Source of the DNA: JAHHTP01 sp964587555
GTDB taxonomy: Bacteria > Bacillota > Clostridia > Oscillospirales > Ruminococcaceae
Length of the DNA stretch: 64,000 bases
Reading direction: 5' to 3'
Assembly (NCBI GenBank): GCA_964587555.1
Contig: CAZPLR010000005.1
Span: 1-64,000, forward strand
Shown: piece by piece, positions 60,573 to 64,000 of the stretch
Layout of the letters: every line of letters starts with the position of its first letter
Numbering within the stretch: position 1 is the stretch's first letter
The notes under the pieces: model-generated
What the model was told of the DNA's origin: nothing
Database searches by the model: none
Seen by the model: the letters and a program-made list of their open reading frames with translations, nothing else
Made by a program: the position numbers and the translations under genes

Positions 60573-62650
60573 AACTCTTTTCTTTCGTAATCGCATGCCG
60601 GATCGGAGCAGTAAAATCTGTTGTTTTTCCCCGCCTTGTGCAGAAGCGTCTTGCCGCATTTCGGGCAGTTATCTCTGGTCGGCGTGTCCCAAGTCATGAA
60701 CTCGCAGGTCGGGTTATTCATGCAGCCGTAGTACTTCCTGCCCTTCTTGCTCTTATACTCCTGCAATTTCCCGCCGCAGAGCGGGCAGGTGCCGTCCGCC
60801 TCCTTTGCAAGCCGTTTGGCGTTTTTACAGGACGGGTAGCCCGGGCATGCCAAGAATTTTCCATATCTGCCGTGCTTGATAACCATGTTTCTGCCGCAAA
60901 ATTCACAGATCACATCGGTTACTTCATCCGGCACCGCAATCTTCTCGCCGCCGATATGCTCCTCGGCGTATTGCAGCATGCGATCAAAATCGCCGTAAAA
61001 GTCGCGCACGACCTGCTTCCATTCCCGCTTTCCGTCGGCGATTGTGTCAAGATCTTCCTCTAAATGCGCGGTAAAACCGACATCAACGATCTGGCTGAAA
61101 TACTCGTTCATCAAATTGGTTGTAATTTCACCCAAATTAGTCGGCGCAAGCTGCTTGCCGACCCGCTCAACATAGTTTCTTGCCATGATCGTGGTGATGG
61201 TTGGCGCGTAGGTGCTCGGTCTGCCAATACCGTTTTCCTCCAGCGTTTTAATCAGCGTCGCCTCGGTATAGCGTGGCGGCGGCTGGGTAAAATGCTGGCT
61301 GCTCGTCACCGACGCAGTCTTTAAGCTGTCGCCCTCGTTTAACGGCGGAAGATTTTGGCTTTCCTCCTCCTTGTCGTCGCTCTTTTCCTCATACAGCGCC
61401 GTAAATCCGGCAAACCGCACCGAATAGCCGCTTGCGCGGAAGGTCATGCCGTTTGCGTCAAGCGACGCTGCGACTGTGTCGTAAACCGCATTGCTCATCT
61501 GACAGGCGATAAACCGCTCCCAGATCAGCTTATAAAGCTTATACTGATCTGAGGTGACGCTCTCCTCCACCTGCTCCGGCGTGATCGATGGGATGGACGG
61601 GCGGATCGCCTCATGCGCGTCCTGCGCATGATTCTTGCTCTTATAATTGCGCGGCTGCGGCGGCAGATACCCTTCCCCATAATTTGCCGTGATAAACTCT
61701 CTGGCGGCAGTTTTGGATTCCTCCGAAAGCCGCAGCGAATCGGTACGCATATAGGTAATCAGGCCGGTTGTGCCGACGCCCTTGATATCGACACCTTCAT
61801 ACAGCTCCTGCGCCGCCTTCATGGTGCGCTTTGCCTGAAAGCCCAAACGCCGGGAAGCCTCCTGCTGCAAGGTCGAGGTGATAAATGGGGGAGCAGGCGC
61901 TTTTTCACGCACGCCGCGTTTAACATTCGTTACAACAAACGGCGCATCCTTGACCGCCTCCAAAACCGCGTTCGCGTCAGCCTCACATGACAGTTCCTTC
62001 TTTTTGCCGTTTACGCCGTAAAATTTTGCCGAGAAGGTCTTTTTCCCAGCCGGCGGATAAAGCTTTGCATCGACCGTCCAAAACTCCTGCGGGACGAACC
62101 TCCGGATCTCCTCCTCGCGGTCGACGATCATCTTCACCGCAACCGACTGCACACGGCCGGCGGAAAGCCCGTTGCGCACCTTTTTCCAAAGCAGCGGGCT
62201 TAGCTTATAGCCCACGATGCGATCCAAGATCCTGCGCGCCTGCTGCGCGTCGACTAGATTCATATCGATCCTGCGCGGGGAAGCCATGCCGGCCTTTACG
62301 CCGGATTTGGTGATCTCATTGAAGGTTACGCGGTTATTCTCTGAAAGATCGCCGCCCAGCAGATGCGCAAGATGCCAAGAAATTGCCTCGCCCTCGCGAT
62401 CCGGGTCGGTCGCAAGATATATTTTATCGCTGCGCTTTGCCGCTGCTTTCAGGCTCTTGATCGTTTCCGACTGCTTACGAATATTGATATATTTCGGCGT
62501 GAAGTCGTTTTCGACGTCGATGCCGAGCGTGCTTTTTGGCAGGTCGCGGACGTGCCCCATCGAGGCGACGACCTCATACCCCTTTCCCAGATACTTTTGA
62601 ATCGTTTTTGCTTTTGCAGGCGACTCCACGATCACAAGCTTTTTTACCAT
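60569..62650 (-). CDS. topA: DNA topoisomerase I
   Basis: Relaxes negative supercoils. The 693-residue protein starts MVKKLVIVESPAKAKTIQKYLG, has the TOPRIM motif ATDPDREGEAISWHLA, the catalytic Tyr in GLITYMRTDSLRLS, and three C-terminal zinc-finger units beginning CEFCGRNM, CPLCGGKL and CPKCGKTL. The last two have the CxxC...CxxxxxC/xC spacing. GGAAAGG precedes the ATG at 62650. Confidence 0.97.
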   Translation of the reverse strand: MVKKLVIVESPAKAKTIQKYLGKGYEVVASMGHVRDLPKSTLGIDVENDFTPKYINIRKQSETIKSLKAAAKRSDKIYLATDPDREGEAISWHLAHLLGGDLSENNRVTFNEITKSGVKAGMASPRRIDMNLVDAQQARRILDRIVGYKLSPLLWKKVRNGLSAGRVQSVAVKMIVDREEEIRRFVPQEFWTVDAKLYPPAGKKTFSAKFYGVNGKKKELSCEADANAVLEAVKDAPFVVTNVKRGVREKAPAPPFITSTLQQEASRRLGFQAKRTMKAAQELYEGVDIKGVGTTGLITYMRTDSLRLSEESKTAAREFITANYGEGYLPPQPRNYKSKNHAQDAHEAIRPSIPSITPEQVEESVTSDQYKLYKLIWERFIACQMSNAVYDTVAASLDANGMTFRASGYSVRFAGFTALYEEKSDDKEEESQNLPPLNEGDSLKTASVTSSQHFTQPPPRYTEATLIKTLEENGIGRPSTYAPTITTIMARNYVERVGKQLAPTNLGEITTNLMNEYFSQIVDVGFTAHLEEDLDTIADGKREWKQVVRDFYGDFDRMLQYAEEHIGGEKIAVPDEVTDVICEFCGRNMVIKHGRYGKFLACPGYPSCKNAKRLAKEADGTCPLCGGKLQEYKSKKGRKYYGCMNNPTCEFMTWDTPTRDNCPKCGKTLLHKAGKNNRFYCSDPACDYERKEL

Positions 62651-62699
62651 GTCTAAACCTTTCCTTTTCCGCTCCTTTTCCCTGAAGAAGCGCGGTGAT

Positions 62700-63977
62700 T
62701 TATTGCTTCGGCTCAAACCGCACGCTATAGCGGCTGCCGCTATGATTTTCAACCAGTCCGAGAACCTCCAGCTCGCTTAGTATCGCGAGCGTTTCGCTCG
62801 GCGAAACCGCACACTGCGCGATAATCTCATCAATCGTCAACGGCTCATTGTCCAGCACGCCAAACACCTGACGAAAACGTTCGTCGGTGATCTGCGGCGG
62901 CAAAACCCATCTGCTGCCGTCATGAACCGGCTTTTCTTTCTGCGCTTCTTCCTCTGCCGGATCCTCCTGATCGGGTTCCTGCCTTTTCTTTTCCTTTGAC
63001 GTTTCTTTCCGCCGTTTGGGCGGGAACGCCGACGGCTTACTGTCCGAAAAGCCGAGCGCCGCCTGCAAAAATTTCTCTGAATTCAAAAGCGACGGCTCAA
63101 GCGTAAAGTAATGCAGCAGGATGTCCGCCGGAGAAAATACCGGCGTCGCACCGTCGCGCAGATATCTTGCCACACCGCTGCATCTTTCATCCCAAATGGA
63201 ATAAGGCGGCACGCAAAAGACCTCTTTTCCCTGCTCGACCGCATATTCCGCTGTAATCAGCGATCCGGAGCGGTACGGCGCCTCTGCAACCAAGACCGCC
63301 CGCGAAAGCCCGGCAAGCAGCCTGTTGCGATGCGGGAAAAAGCTGGCAAACGGTTCGGTTCCCGGCGGATACTCGGTAATCAAAAGCCCGCCCTTGGCGA
63401 CGATCTCCTTACGCAGCCGGTAATTCTCCCTTGGATAGTTTACGTCCATACCGCAGCCTAAAACCGCAATCGTTCTGCCGCCTGCGGCAAGCGCGCCCGC
63501 ATGTGCGGCGGCGTCAATGCCGACCGCACAGCCGCTGATGATCGTGATCCCTTTCGCCGCGACCTCGCGGCTCATCATAAATGCGGTCTGCCTGCCGTAC
63601 TCACTGGCCTTTCGCGTGCCGACCACCGTCAAAGCATTTTCTTCCGCCAAAAGCGACAGATTTCCTACGGCATACAGCACCACCGGCGGATTGAGGTAAT
63701 CATACAGGCACACCGGATATTCGTCCGAATCCGGCGTAAGAATCCGAATCCCCTTATGGCGGCATTCTGACTCATACCAATCCGCAAGCGCAGGCTTGAT
63801 CTCCGCAAAACGCCCCAACTGCACCTTTCCGATCAGCCCCTGTGCGTAATATCCGTCCCAGCTGCGCTTTTCGAACGTAAAGTCAGCGTCGTGTTTCAAT
63901 AGCTGGTGGCATTGCTCCTCACTGCCGCGAAATATCTCCGACAGCAGGATCCACTCGGCTGTCGTCAGCTTTGCCAT
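62700..63977 (-). CDS. dprA: DNA-processing protein DprA
   Basis: Loads RecA on single-stranded DNA during natural transformation; it is also common in non-competent clostridia. The 425-residue protein has a helical N-terminal region (1-75), the Rossmann core with VVGTRKASEYGRQTAF, SGCAVGIDAAAHAGALAAGG, NRLLAGLSRAVLVAEAPYRSGSLITAEYA, a charged Lys/Glu linker (about 320-350), and a winged-helix C-terminal domain (about 360-420). GGGGAGG precedes the ATG. dprA-topA-trmFO is the standard Firmicutes order. Confidence 0.95.
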   Translation of the reverse strand: MAKLTTAEWILLSEIFRGSEEQCHQLLKHDADFTFEKRSWDGYYAQGLIGKVQLGRFAEIKPALADWYESECRHKGIRILTPDSDEYPVCLYDYLNPPVVLYAVGNLSLLAEENALTVVGTRKASEYGRQTAFMMSREVAAKGITIISGCAVGIDAAAHAGALAAGGRTIAVLGCGMDVNYPRENYRLRKEIVAKGGLLITEYPPGTEPFASFFPHRNRLLAGLSRAVLVAEAPYRSGSLITAEYAVEQGKEVFCVPPYSIWDERCSGVARYLRDGATPVFSPADILLHYFTLEPSLLNSEKFLQAALGFSDSKPSAFPPKRRKETSKEKKRQEPDQEDPAEEEAQKEKPVHDGSRWVLPPQITDERFRQVFGVLDNEPLTIDEIIAQCAVSPSETLAILSELEVLGLVENHSGSRYSVRFEPKQ

Positions 63978-64000
63978 AAGTTTCCTCCCCCTTATTCCGC

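Overview
The window looks like chromosomal backbone from a spore-forming Clostridia species, most likely Oscillospirales. The pointers are hfq beside miaA-mutL-mutS, a split transketolase, the SCIFF peptide with its radical SAM maturase, the Prp/L27 processing pair, mini-RNase III, a CD1247-type zinc-ribbon protein, strong Shine-Dalgarno sites with many GTG/TTG starts, and a forespore (sigma-G) type promoter. Gene density is high and nearly everything is on the minus strand. I see no insertion sequence, prophage or CRISPR array. One run of 100 N (5578-5677) marks an assembly gap inside a tandem repeat.

Layout, left to right: a partial unknown gene and a CAT-anticodon tRNA (1-440); secD-secF plus a small membrane protein (500-3382); an AI-2E family permease and yebC (3457-5325); a plus-strand Asn/Gln-rich repeat gene behind a consensus sigma-G promoter (5339-5818); yitT and the ribosome/GTPase cluster rplU-prp-rpmA-obgE-mrnC (5814-9744); an orphan minus-strand transcription unit with dense inverted repeats (about 9783-10280); a plus-strand island of sulfatase, MATE transporter and M42 peptidase (10396-14528); the threonine-branch operon ACT protein-hom-thrB-lysC (14540-18552); an AGCS amino-acid symporter and two membrane proteins (18650-21668); yajC-TIGR04086-scfA-scfB (21754-24392); split transketolase (24413-26217); the division/lipoprotein run hfq-HlyD-like-yggS-sepF-ylmH-divIVA-lspA-rluD (26320-32588); mutS-mutL-miaA (32612-38173); miaB-ylbF (38337-40263); an unknown gene, a CD1247-type protein and efp (40278-42202); yqeG-nfo-aroQ and rpsU (42265-44483); the operon rdgB-yhbY-nadD-yqeK-LCP-rsfS-leuS behind a T-box leader (44562-51463); and dprA-topA-trmFO-plsX-rnc-radical SAM-smc-ftsY-GNAT (51517-63977).

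Functionally the window joins protein export (SecDF, YajC, FtsY, LspA), translation and tRNA modification (LeuS, MiaA, MiaB, TrmFO, EF-P, L21, L27, S21, Obg, RsfS), DNA maintenance (MutSL, SMC, TopA, DprA, endonuclease IV) and division (SepF, DivIVA, YlmH). The least ordinary parts are the forespore-type NQ-rich repeat gene, the apparent leucine T-box placed upstream of rdgB about 6 kb from the leuS start, the SCIFF ranthipeptide locus with a hairpin between peptide and maturase, and the unexplained transcription unit near 10 kb.

Non-coding stretches over 300 bases: 195-564 holds the tRNA, its promoter and two terminators; 9571-10471 holds the rplU leader and promoter, the orphan unit and the sulfatase promoter; 51113-51516 is the T-box leader and promoter.
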